Shown piece after piece: positions 56,860 to 64,000 of a stretch of DNA of 64,000 nucleotides. The notes under the pieces were generated by a model. It ran no database searches and was not told where the DNA came from. It worked only from the letters and a program-made list of their open reading frames with translations. How positions within the stretch are numbered: position 1 is the stretch's first letter; every line of letters starts with the position of its first letter. The translations under genes and the position numbers were made by a program. The stretch comes from Sulfidibacter corallicola. GTDB taxonomy: Bacteria; Acidobacteriota; Holophagae; Acanthopleuribacterales; Acanthopleuribacteraceae. The stretch lies in assembly GCF_017498545.1 (NCBI RefSeq), contig NZ_CP071793.1, positions 1,426,001-1,490,000 on the forward strand. Reading direction: 5' to 3'.

Positions 56860-57435
56860 ATGCCCGCTCCCTTGCTCCCTCGCGACCAGGTTCTCGCCAA
56901 GATCATCGAAGAGTTCCGCCATTGGGGCTACGATGGGACCACCCTTTCCCGGCTCTCCCAGGCCACCGGCCTCGTCAAGGCCAGTCTTTACCACTACTTC
57001 CCCAAGGGAAAACCCGACATGGGGCGTGCGGTGTTGCGCGCGCTCGGCGATCAGATTGCGACCCTGGTGCTTCAGCCCTTGGCGGAGGAGGGAAGTCGCG
57101 AGGAAAAATTGGCGCGGATGAACGCGGGTTTGCTCGAGTTTTATGCGGAGGGCAGCGCCTCCTGCGCGCTCGAGATTTTCTCGTTGGGGACCGCCAAGGA
57201 GTTGTTCGGGGAGGAGGTGCGGCAGAAAATGATCGGTTTGCGCGATGCACTCGCCTTTTTCGTGGTCGAGTCCGGGGTCGACCTCGCCACGGCCCTGAAG
57301 CGTGCCGAGTACGGCGTGTCGTTGGTTCAGGGTTCCCTGATCATGGCGCGCGGGTTGGACGACCACCGCGTGTTCCAGCGCGCGGTCGAGGCCTTGCCCG
57401 GCTTGCTGTTCCCGGAGATTCCCGTAGCTCCGTGA
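56860..57435 (+). CDS. TetR/AcrR-family transcriptional regulator
   Basis: The protein has 191 residues. The N-terminal helix-turn-helix is FRHWGYDGTTLSRLSQATGLVKASLYHYFPKG in layout (about 19-50). The C-terminal ligand domain (about 75-185) contains a single Cys (SASCALEIFSL), as in the YxaF/LmrA-like group with a TetR_C domain. It is divergent from the GST gene, with paired palindromes over both -10 boxes (ACCGATCGGT, ACCGAACGATCGGT). The likely role is repression of GST, perhaps also of the following flavin protein, relieved by an electrophile or aromatic ligand. Confidence 0.93.
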   Translation: MPAPLLPRDQVLAKIIEEFRHWGYDGTTLSRLSQATGLVKASLYHYFPKGKPDMGRAVLRALGDQIATLVLQPLAEEGSREEKLARMNAGLLEFYAEGSASCALEIFSLGTAKELFGEEVRQKMIGLRDALAFFVVESGVDLATALKRAEYGVSLVQGSLIMARGLDDHRVFQRAVEALPGLLFPEIPVAP

Positions 57436-58047
57436 GATGCGCCTGGTGTCGCGATTGCGCCACGATCGAAGCATGACCGCTCACAGTGCCCGCATTTCGA
57501 GAGATTCGGAGGGTCCGTAGGTTGAGCAGCTTGCTCGACCAATCGAAGCAACCTAAGTAACGACAATTGATTACGTTAATGAGCGTAGCACGCGATCTCG
57601 ACCGTGACCTCCCATCGAAGTGATATTCTCCAAAGTTCCCGCATATCAAGAGGAGAAGCCGCGGCAGTGGATAGAGCAGGGCCGGGAAAGCCGCAAACCC
57701 GACCACTCTGAGTAACCCAAATGGCAACAATCAATTGCGTAACCTACATTGGCAAACAGCCATTCACAGGACATACCTCTCAATATCCGAGATACTTTGG
57801 GGCACAACGCTTCGGTGGTCACGTTGGGGGGAAGGTTTTCCGCTTCGCTCTTTTGTGTAACTGACGATTGCTATTTGAGTTGCTTCGATTGGTGGAGCAA
57901 GCTGCTCCACCTACAGGCTTTACGCATCTCTCGTGATGTGGGTGCTGTCGGCAATGGGACTTCGGTGAAGGGTACATGCCGGCCTGGGCGGCCCTGACCA
58001 ACCCGCGACGGGAGCTCTCAACTGATGCGGTGACTTCGTGGAGATGA
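57436..58047. repeat. Intergenic region with two facing REP-like units
   Basis: GTAG at 57517-57520 is followed by GTTGAGCAGCTTGCTCGAC (57521-57539) and AATCGAAGCAAC. In opposite orientation GTGGAGCAAGCTGCTCCAC lies at 57892-57910, followed by CTAC and preceded by TTGCTTCGATTG. The cores differ from those of other loci but keep length and pairing. No gene is present. Confidence 0.8.
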
Positions 58048-60996
58048 TCAGTTGAGGGCGTCGCGTTGGGCCCTCAGCTCTGCCGCGCGTTCCTCGTTGC
58101 CGTGCTCCTCGTGGAAATGGAGCAGGCGCCGCAGTGCGTCGCGCGAATAGCGGTGGTCCGGTCCCATTTGGTTCCACAGACGTTCGTAGCTCAGTTCCAG
58201 CAGCTCCAGCGCCTCTTCGTCCTCGCCCAGGAACGAGAGCGTGTGGCCCAACGAGCCCCGCGTGACGCTGATCCGAAAGTGATCGTCGGGAAAATGCTTG
58301 AGGTACCTTTTTAATACCTCGCGGAACATGGATTCGGCGTTCGCGTAGTTGCCGCGATGATGCTCCACCGCCGCGAGGTTGTTGTGCAGGACCGCGGTGT
58401 TGATGTGCTCCGGTCCGAAAATGTTGCGGAAGCTGTCGTAGGCGCGCAGGTAGTGCTGGTGCGCGCCCTCCAGGTCGCCGACGTTGAGGAGCAGGGTCGC
58501 CAGGTTGTTGCGACTGATGGCGGTGTCGAAATGCTTCTCGCCCAGGCCGCGCAGGCGCAGGGCCAGCGACTGGTCGTAATAGTCGTAGGCCGAGGCCAGA
58601 TCGCCCATGTCCTGGTAGAGCGCACCCAAGTTGTTCAAGGTCAGGGCGATATCGGGATGGTCCGGCTGCAGGATGTTGCGTTGAATGGCCAGGGCTCGGA
58701 GGTAGTGGTAGCGTGCCTGGCCCAGTTCGCCGCGTTCCTGCAGGAACACGCCCACATTGGAGGAGCACAGGGCCGTATCCAGGTGCGATTCGCCGAACAC
58801 CGTCTCGTAAATGTGCAGTGCCTTCATCAGGTGTTCGTAGGCCGGTTCCATTTCGCCCATGTTCTGGAGGAGCACGGCGAGATCGTTGTGGCGCTCGGCG
58901 GTCGAGGGATGGCCGTCGCCCAGGGTCTCGATGCTCAACGTCAAGGACTTCTCGAATAAATGGCAGGCTTCGTCGAATTCGCTGATCGTTTGAAGGTATT
59001 GCCCCAAATCGTTCAGGCTCGTGAGCGTGTCCGGGTGGCGCGGGCCGAGCACCTGTTCCCGGATTTCCAAGGCGCGCCGGTAGTGGGGCCCTGCCTGGTC
59101 CAGGTCGCCCTGGTTGGCGGCCAGTTGACCCAGTTTTTCCAGGCTGGCGGCGATCTTTGGATGGTTTTGGCCGTAGAGTTCCGCGAACTGGGTGCGCGCC
59201 TGTTCCAACAGCGGCTTCGCCAGGTCCCAATCGCCGCGTTTGAAGAAGGCGCTCCCTGCCGTGAGCAGGACCTCGGCGCGGCGGTCCGGATGATCGACCG
59301 CCAGGGCCTCGCTTCGCGTCAAGACCCGTTGGACGCGTTCGACGGCCTTGTCGTATTCGCTGCGCAGGATGGCGAGGTGCACGAGCGAGGCCTCGATGTC
59401 CAACCGGAGGAGCTCGGCGTCGGGGGGCGCCAGGGCGGCGGCGCGGTTCAGGGCCGGTGCGGCTTGCTCGGAGAGGCCGAGATTCAGGTACACCTTGCCG
59501 ATGGTGTGCATCAGCCGGGCCTTGACGGGTGCTTCGAGGCGCGGGTCGGCCTCGATCTGGTTGGCGCCGCGGTCGAGGATTTCCTTGGCCGTAATCGTTT
59601 CGCCCAGCGCCTGGGCCGGATCGGCGATCGCGAACATGTCGACCAGAAAGGAGACGGTGCGTTCGGCGGTCGCTTCTTCCGACTCGGCGCGCAGCCGTTC
59701 GCGTCGGGTGTTGAGGCCTTCCAGCCAGGTGGCGGTGCCGAAACTCAGCAGGGCGACGATGGCGCCGGTCGCGAGCCATTTGTGGCGTCCGATGAACTTA
59801 CCGAAGGCATAGAACCGGGCCCCCTTGCGGGCCGCGATCGGGAAGCCGTTGAGGAAGGCGCGGATGTCCTCGGCCAAGGCGTCCACGTCGGCGTAACGTT
59901 GCTCCGGTTCCTTGCGCAGCGCCTTCATGACGATGGCGTCCAGGTCGCCGCTCAGGACGCGCTGCAACCGCTTGGGGGCGATGTCGCGGTTGCGGCAGAT
60001 CTCCTCGAGCGTGAAGCCGGTGTTGGCTTCCTGTCCCGACTTGCGTCGCTGCAGCAGGGTACTGGGCCGGCGCGGGTCCTGATCGAGCACGGCCCGTTCC
60101 AAGTCGTGGCGGGCGTTGGTGGTGAAGCGGTAGGGGGAATGGCCGCAAAGCAGTTCGTAGAGAATGACGCCCAGCGAGTAGATGTCCGAGGCGACGGTGA
60201 TGGGCAGGCCTCGGATCTGTTCGGGGCTGGCGTAGCGCGGGGTCATCAGGCGCAGATCGGTTTGGGTTTCGGCCAGGGCGACGGGAAACTCGGGGTCCAG
60301 CACCTTGGCGATGCCGAAATCGAGCAGCTTGGGTTCGCCCGCCGGCGTGACCAGGATATTGCCTGGCTTGAGGTCGCGGTGCACGATCAGGCGGCGGTGA
60401 GCGAAGCCGATCGCGTCACAAATCTTGAGGAACAGCATCAAGCGCATGTAGACGGAAGATTGCTCCTCATCGCAGAACTGGTCCAGGGGCAGGCCTTTCA
60501 CGTATTCCATCGCGAAGAACGGGCGACCGTCCGGTGTATTGCCGCCCTCGAGGATTTGGGCGATGTGGGGATGGTTCATGCCGGCCAGGATTTGTCGCTC
60601 GCTCAGGAAGCGCTGTTCGAAATCGACCTTGCCTGGCGTGGAGTGCAACACCTTGAGGGCGACGAGGCGTTGGATCGGCTCCACTTGCTGGGCCAGGTAG
60701 ACCGTGCCCATGCCACCCTGACCGATCTCGCGCATGATGCGGTAGGGACCCAGCTCTTGACCGCGTTCCAGTCGAAGCTCGCGCAGGAGTTGATTCTCGG
60801 CCTGGGCCAGGGCTCGCTCCGGCAGGCCGATCGCCGTTTCCGAAACCATGGCCTCCAGTTCGAGCAGCATGTCGGTATCCAGTTCGGGGTGGTTTCGCAG
60901 GAAATCGGCGCGGGTTTCCGGGGGCTTCGTCAGCGCTTCGTCGAGCAGCCGAAGGATCTTGCGTTCGCGCTCCAGATCGTCGGTGGTGTCGGTCAT
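58048..60996 (-). CDS. Serine/threonine protein kinase with TPR domain
   Basis: The protein has 982 residues. The kinase domain lies at about 84-385: glycine loop IGQGGMGTVY (91-100), Lys115 in VALKVL, catalytic HRDLKPGN (Asp207), DFG as LDFGIAK, and SPEQIRG in the activation segment. A membrane helix follows at about 408-428. Roughly 15 TPRs fill about 480-970 (NNLGALYQDMGDLASAYDYY; repeated HPxxAxxLNNLAxL). The kinase faces the cytoplasm. The TPR region would lie outside the cytoplasmic membrane if the helix spans it. It is 220 bp downstream of an ECF sigma factor gene on the same strand, the common sigma-kinase pair of Acidobacteriota and Planctomycetes. Confidence 0.94.
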   Translation of the reverse strand: MTDTTDDLERERKILRLLDEALTKPPETRADFLRNHPELDTDMLLELEAMVSETAIGLPERALAQAENQLLRELRLERGQELGPYRIMREIGQGGMGTVYLAQQVEPIQRLVALKVLHSTPGKVDFEQRFLSERQILAGMNHPHIAQILEGGNTPDGRPFFAMEYVKGLPLDQFCDEEQSSVYMRLMLFLKICDAIGFAHRRLIVHRDLKPGNILVTPAGEPKLLDFGIAKVLDPEFPVALAETQTDLRLMTPRYASPEQIRGLPITVASDIYSLGVILYELLCGHSPYRFTTNARHDLERAVLDQDPRRPSTLLQRRKSGQEANTGFTLEEICRNRDIAPKRLQRVLSGDLDAIVMKALRKEPEQRYADVDALAEDIRAFLNGFPIAARKGARFYAFGKFIGRHKWLATGAIVALLSFGTATWLEGLNTRRERLRAESEEATAERTVSFLVDMFAIADPAQALGETITAKEILDRGANQIEADPRLEAPVKARLMHTIGKVYLNLGLSEQAAPALNRAAALAPPDAELLRLDIEASLVHLAILRSEYDKAVERVQRVLTRSEALAVDHPDRRAEVLLTAGSAFFKRGDWDLAKPLLEQARTQFAELYGQNHPKIAASLEKLGQLAANQGDLDQAGPHYRRALEIREQVLGPRHPDTLTSLNDLGQYLQTISEFDEACHLFEKSLTLSIETLGDGHPSTAERHNDLAVLLQNMGEMEPAYEHLMKALHIYETVFGESHLDTALCSSNVGVFLQERGELGQARYHYLRALAIQRNILQPDHPDIALTLNNLGALYQDMGDLASAYDYYDQSLALRLRGLGEKHFDTAISRNNLATLLLNVGDLEGAHQHYLRAYDSFRNIFGPEHINTAVLHNNLAAVEHHRGNYANAESMFREVLKRYLKHFPDDHFRISVTRGSLGHTLSFLGEDEEALELLELSYERLWNQMGPDHRYSRDALRRLLHFHEEHGNEERAAELRAQRDALN

Positions 60997-61216
60997 GGTG
61001 GTGGCCTCGAGATCGAGATATAGGTGTTTTTCAGGGAGCGAATCAGCCGTTTTTAGGATAACTCTATAATATTCAGGGTACTGTGTAGAAATTTAAAAAG
61101 AGTGGTGTGAACCACGGATCTCGATGGTCCGACCCGGTGTGCCGCGAAGACACCGGTTCATCTGCGGCGAATGGGTGTCGAATCCCTCCCGTGTCGTATG
61201 TTCGCATTCGATGGAT

Positions 61217-61804
61217 TCAGCAGGTGCCGACCTTGGCTTGTGAGAGTCGGTGCCCGACCCAGGCTCGCGCGGAGCGCAGTTCCCGTTTGGCGGTGGCCGT
61301 GGAAATCGAGAGTTGCTCGGCGATTTCCTCGACGGTCATGCCGCCGAAGTAGAAGAGTTCCAGGGCCGCATTCTTGCGCGGATCGACCCGTTTCAGGCGC
61401 TGCAGGACCTCGTCGAGCGCCAGGACCAGTTCCGGTCGTTCGTTGGCGTCGGCGTGATCGAAGGTGTCGACGATGGGGACGGGGCTCTGGTTGCCACCGC
61501 GTTTCTGCCGGCCGCGGGCGCGGGCGTGTTCCACCAGGATGCGGCGCATGACCTTGGCGGCGAAGGCGAAGAAGTGGCGACGGGAGGGGAAGGAGAGGTT
61601 GTTGTCGCCGAGAAGGCGCAGGTAGACCTCGTGGATGAGGGCGGTGGGTTGAAGGGTCAGGGCGCCGTTTTCGCGGCTGAGGTATTGTTTGGCGGTTTTG
61701 CGCAATTCGGCGTAGACCAGCGGAAACAGGTTGTTGAAGGAATCCTGTTGCCCTTGCGACCAGTTGCGCAGCAGTTCGGTGATGGTGCCGGCGTCGTTGT
61801 TCAT
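61217..61804 (-). CDS. ECF-type sigma factor (Sig-70_X6 / ECF-SRPU group)
   Basis: The protein has 195 residues. ATG at 61804 has GGAGG nine bases upstream. It opens with ITELLRNWSQGQQDSFNNLFPLVYAELRK and has LQPTALIHEVYLRLL, both typical of the ECF sub-family that lies next to serine/threonine kinases. Region 4 is intact (YFGGMTVEEIAEQLSISTATAKREL). No anti-sigma gene is adjacent; in this group control by phosphorylation from the linked kinase is the working model. Confidence 0.94.
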   Translation of the reverse strand: MNNDAGTITELLRNWSQGQQDSFNNLFPLVYAELRKTAKQYLSRENGALTLQPTALIHEVYLRLLGDNNLSFPSRRHFFAFAAKVMRRILVEHARARGRQKRGGNQSPVPIVDTFDHADANERPELVLALDEVLQRLKRVDPRKNAALELFYFGGMTVEEIAEQLSISTATAKRELRSARAWVGHRLSQAKVGTC

Positions 61805-61922
61805 GGTCGGGGGCCTCCTCCGCGTCGCGGCCGGGCGAGAGCGAATGAATCGCCCGGATGTCCAGAGCCTAGCGAGCAAACGTGACGGGCACAACCGAAA
61901 ATCCATGACCAAGGACGAACCT

Positions 61923-63695
61923 TCACCCCTTGCGTGTCTCGCCTTCGGAAACCTCCAGCCAGGCCTCCACCGCCTCCATCAACGCCGGAACCTGGACCGC
62001 GCCCTTGAAATTCCGCGGGATGGGTCCGAACCGGACCAAACTCGGCAATGCGCCTTTACTCACCTTGCCGCGCATGGCCCCCGGCAACGCTTCCGCCATC
62101 TCCCGCTGCCGTGATCTGGCCCGCTCGCCGTGCAGCGACAGGGTCGCGATGCAATCGTCCTCGTGCTCGCTGTGGAGCCGCTTGCCCACCACCGCCACCT
62201 CGAACTCGCTCTCGGCCAAACCGAAACGATCCCCGATGAACGCCTCCAGCTCGGCGTTGATCTGGTCGTAGGCGTAGTTGGCCCCGCCGCGGATCAACAT
62301 GGTCGACTCGCGGCTCATCCAGAAGAAATCCCGTTCGCCGTCCTCCGGGTGGATCAGGTAATATCCGATGTCCTTGAACCCGCTGTACCACCCCGATCGA
62401 AGCACCGCATCCGTCGCCTCCGGTTGAGCCAGGTACCCCGCCATGACGTTGCCGCCGCTACAGACCAGGTAGCCAGGACGGCCCGGTTTGCAATCTACCC
62501 AGTGGTCGGGGTTGCCGTCGCCCAACGACTTGACCACCCGCACCCGGGTGTGGCCCTCGTGGGGCCGGCCGATGTAATACCCCACCCGGCGACCGTTGTC
62601 GAAGTGCCAGCCGCGCTCGAACAGCGCGATCACCTGTGCTCGGTCCAACCGATAGGGAATGCCCATCACCTGCAAACAGGTCTCCGTGGAGCCGAACCGC
62701 ACCAGCGGCGGCTTGCCGGCGTAGTCCAGCATGCGCTTGATGGTCGTGGGCCCCACCGGCGCCGAGCCCAACAGAAAGTCGATGCGGGCCATGCCGGCGC
62801 GCAGGTGGGTCGCCGATACGGGCAGCTTCTCCGTGGCGTCCAACTCGGCCAAGAAATCGAAATGGCGCGAGACCATCGGCGCCACGATGCGACCCGGGCG
62901 CAGGCCGACCCGGGCCATCACCCGCCAAAAATCCGTGGTGTAGCGCTCGATCAGGTGAATCTCGCCGTCGTCCCGTCGCAGGCACCAATCGGTCATGGCC
63001 GAGGCGTTGGCGTGGTGCATCGGGTTGACGACCAGGGCGGCCAAACCGGTGCCGGGCGGGATTTCCAGGAACTGATCGAAGGTGGCCGCGTTGGTTCGGT
63101 AGTTGGCGTGGGTCAGCACCGCGCCCTTGGGATGTCCCGTCGTGCCCGAGGTGAAAATGACCAACCGCGCCCCGTCGGGATCGCGCGCCGGCGTCCACGC
63201 CGATTCGGACAGGGGTTCGTGGTCCGCGACACTACCCGCGTCCAGGCAGGGCAGTTCGGGTCGGTGTTGGCGCAGCGCGGCCAAGGCCGTCTCGTCGAAA
63301 TCCCGTTGGTGGATCACCAGGCCCACCTCGGCCAAGTCGGCCTTGAAACAAAGGCGTTCGACCGTGTCTGCCTGCCAATTGACCGTGACCGGCACCGTGT
63401 CGACCAGCAGGGCGGCCAATCGGTAGACCAGATCCAGGTAATGGTTGTTGCCGAAGGCGTGCAATTGGCGATCGCCCGCCTTCAGGCCGTGGGCCCGCAA
63501 GGCGGTGGCCCCACGGCAGGCCAGCTCCCAAATGGTGCCGGCGGTATAGGTACGACACTGCAGCTTCTTGAAGGGATCGATTCGGTAACTGAACACGAGC
63601 GGGCGGTCGGGATTGGCGAAGGCCGCGCGGTACGCGGCCAGGGCGTTGAATCCGTCGCGCGATGGGGCGTCGGAAGGCGCTGGTGGGGAGGTCAT
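61923..63695 (-). CDS. AMP-forming acyl-CoA synthetase / ligase
   Basis: The protein has 590 residues from ATG 63695 (GAGGAAA upstream). An alternative ATG at 63749 overlaps the stop of the upstream gene (ATGA) and would add 18 residues. The ANL-superfamily A3 motif is FTSGTTGHPKGAVLTHANY (about 180). A5 reads RFGSTET instead of YGxTE. The loop region SRESTMLIRGGANY replaces the usual GRxxD...KxxG, and the C-terminal Lys candidate is in RNFKGAVQV. It activates a carboxylic acid as adenylate, then thioester. The unusual A5/A8 suggests a specialised acid, possibly linked to the upstream partial gene. Confidence 0.88.
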   Translation of the reverse strand: MTSPPAPSDAPSRDGFNALAAYRAAFANPDRPLVFSYRIDPFKKLQCRTYTAGTIWELACRGATALRAHGLKAGDRQLHAFGNNHYLDLVYRLAALLVDTVPVTVNWQADTVERLCFKADLAEVGLVIHQRDFDETALAALRQHRPELPCLDAGSVADHEPLSESAWTPARDPDGARLVIFTSGTTGHPKGAVLTHANYRTNAATFDQFLEIPPGTGLAALVVNPMHHANASAMTDWCLRRDDGEIHLIERYTTDFWRVMARVGLRPGRIVAPMVSRHFDFLAELDATEKLPVSATHLRAGMARIDFLLGSAPVGPTTIKRMLDYAGKPPLVRFGSTETCLQVMGIPYRLDRAQVIALFERGWHFDNGRRVGYYIGRPHEGHTRVRVVKSLGDGNPDHWVDCKPGRPGYLVCSGGNVMAGYLAQPEATDAVLRSGWYSGFKDIGYYLIHPEDGERDFFWMSRESTMLIRGGANYAYDQINAELEAFIGDRFGLAESEFEVAVVGKRLHSEHEDDCIATLSLHGERARSRQREMAEALPGAMRGKVSKGALPSLVRFGPIPRNFKGAVQVPALMEAVEAWLEVSEGETRKG

Positions 63696-63745
63696 GGGGG
63701 TTTCCTCTTCGATGAACGGAGGCCCCGCGGGCGCTCCGGACTCGG

Positions 63746-64000
63746 TCATTCCGCGTAGAGTTGGAGCGTCTCGCCGATGTCGTCGGCGATGGCGCAGGTC
63801 GTCTGCAGGTCGGGATGGCGCACGATCAGATAGCCGTCGGAAATCAGGGTGGCCTTCCAGTCGCGTCGCGGTGCGCCGATGGGCGAGAGGTTGTTGCACA
63901 CGATGGTCTCGCCGTAGCGCCGCTCGACCCGCTCCAGACCCTCGATGCGGCTGATCCGCCCCTGGCCGCGAGCACGCTTGAAGATGACCGCGGCGTTGTA
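63746..64000 (-). CDS. C-terminal end of a gene upstream of the acyl-CoA synthetase, possibly ATP-grasp
   Basis: An 84-residue C-terminal fragment is open to the right edge. It contains FKRARGQGRISRIEGLERVE, ETIVCNNLSPIGAPRRDW and LIVRHPDL. The 'GRIxxIEG' and 'YLIVRHPD...TxxIADDI' style resembles the C-terminal lobe of ATP-grasp ligases, but this is weak. Its TGA overlaps an ATG of the synthetase frame, so the two genes are probably cotranscribed and functionally linked. Confidence 0.55.
   Translation of the reverse strand, partial: YNAAVIFKRARGQGRISRIEGLERVERRYGETIVCNNLSPIGAPRRDWKATLISDGYLIVRHPDLQTTCAIADDIGETLQLYAE

Overview
The window is a GC-rich bacterial chromosome segment with about 31 protein genes, mostly on the minus strand. 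No rRNA, tRNA, phage, insertion sequence or CRISPR array was seen. The organism is probably Gram-negative: there is a TonB-dependent receptor, Tat and Sec substrates, and an IPTL-CTERM-like sorting tail. The ECF sigma factor paired with a TPR serine/threonine kinase, the large secreted metalloproteases and the stray natural-product enzymes suggest an Acidobacteriota member of the Holophagae/Acanthopleuribacter type. That placement is inference from gene content.

Layout. 1-3.9 kb: the end of an IPTL-CTERM surface protein, a thioredoxin-like protein with a strong terminator, and a small mono-haem protein. 4.3-8.2 kb: a minus-strand group (VOC protein, wax ester synthase/DGAT, MAPEG protein, MupA-type luciferase-like monooxygenase). 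8.3-9.8 kb: a sodium-coupled (NSS) transporter. 10.4-15.3 kb: a one-direction set of DUF4331 protein, secreted protein, DUF4198 protein, ECF sigma factor and ChrR-like cupin anti-sigma factor. 16.4-23.1 kb: pentapeptide protein, DUF255 thioredoxin-domain protein, TPR protein, an orphan Cas6 and an NTF2-like secreted protein. 23.2-34.2 kb: large secreted proteins, namely a 5'-truncated beta-propeller gene, an M12-type metalloprotease with Ig-like repeats and an M4 metalloprotease. 34.2-45.2 kb: a Cys-to-Ser ketosynthase (malonyl-ACP decarboxylase type), a TolB-like secreted protein, Der, a membrane-anchored protein, a small acidic protein, UbiA/UbiX, dihydrolipoamide dehydrogenase and a second mono-haem protein. 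47.2-53.1 kb: sulfite-oxidase-family enzyme, TonB receptor, response regulator and histidine kinase in one direction. 54.9-57.4 kb: flavin-nucleotide protein, and a GST divergent from its likely TetR regulator. 58-64 kb: STPK-TPR kinase with its ECF sigma factor, then an acyl-CoA synthetase and the end of an upstream gene.

The most striking unexplained structure is an intergenic repeat family. It is built from a GTAG head, a 19-nt imperfect palindrome and a tail ending near TTCGAAGCG. At least eight versions of the palindrome occur, with compensated base pairs, in single copies, alternating arrays, a roughly 600-bp composite present three times (two copies inverted 13 kb apart) and a 151-bp tandem array. 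This is the architecture of REP/BIME elements mobilised by REP-associated tyrosine transposases (RAYT), but no RAYT gene lies in the window. A second, looser set of intergenic repeats (words like CACGGAGTTCACGGAGAG and CCACGGATCACACGGATT) also recurs.
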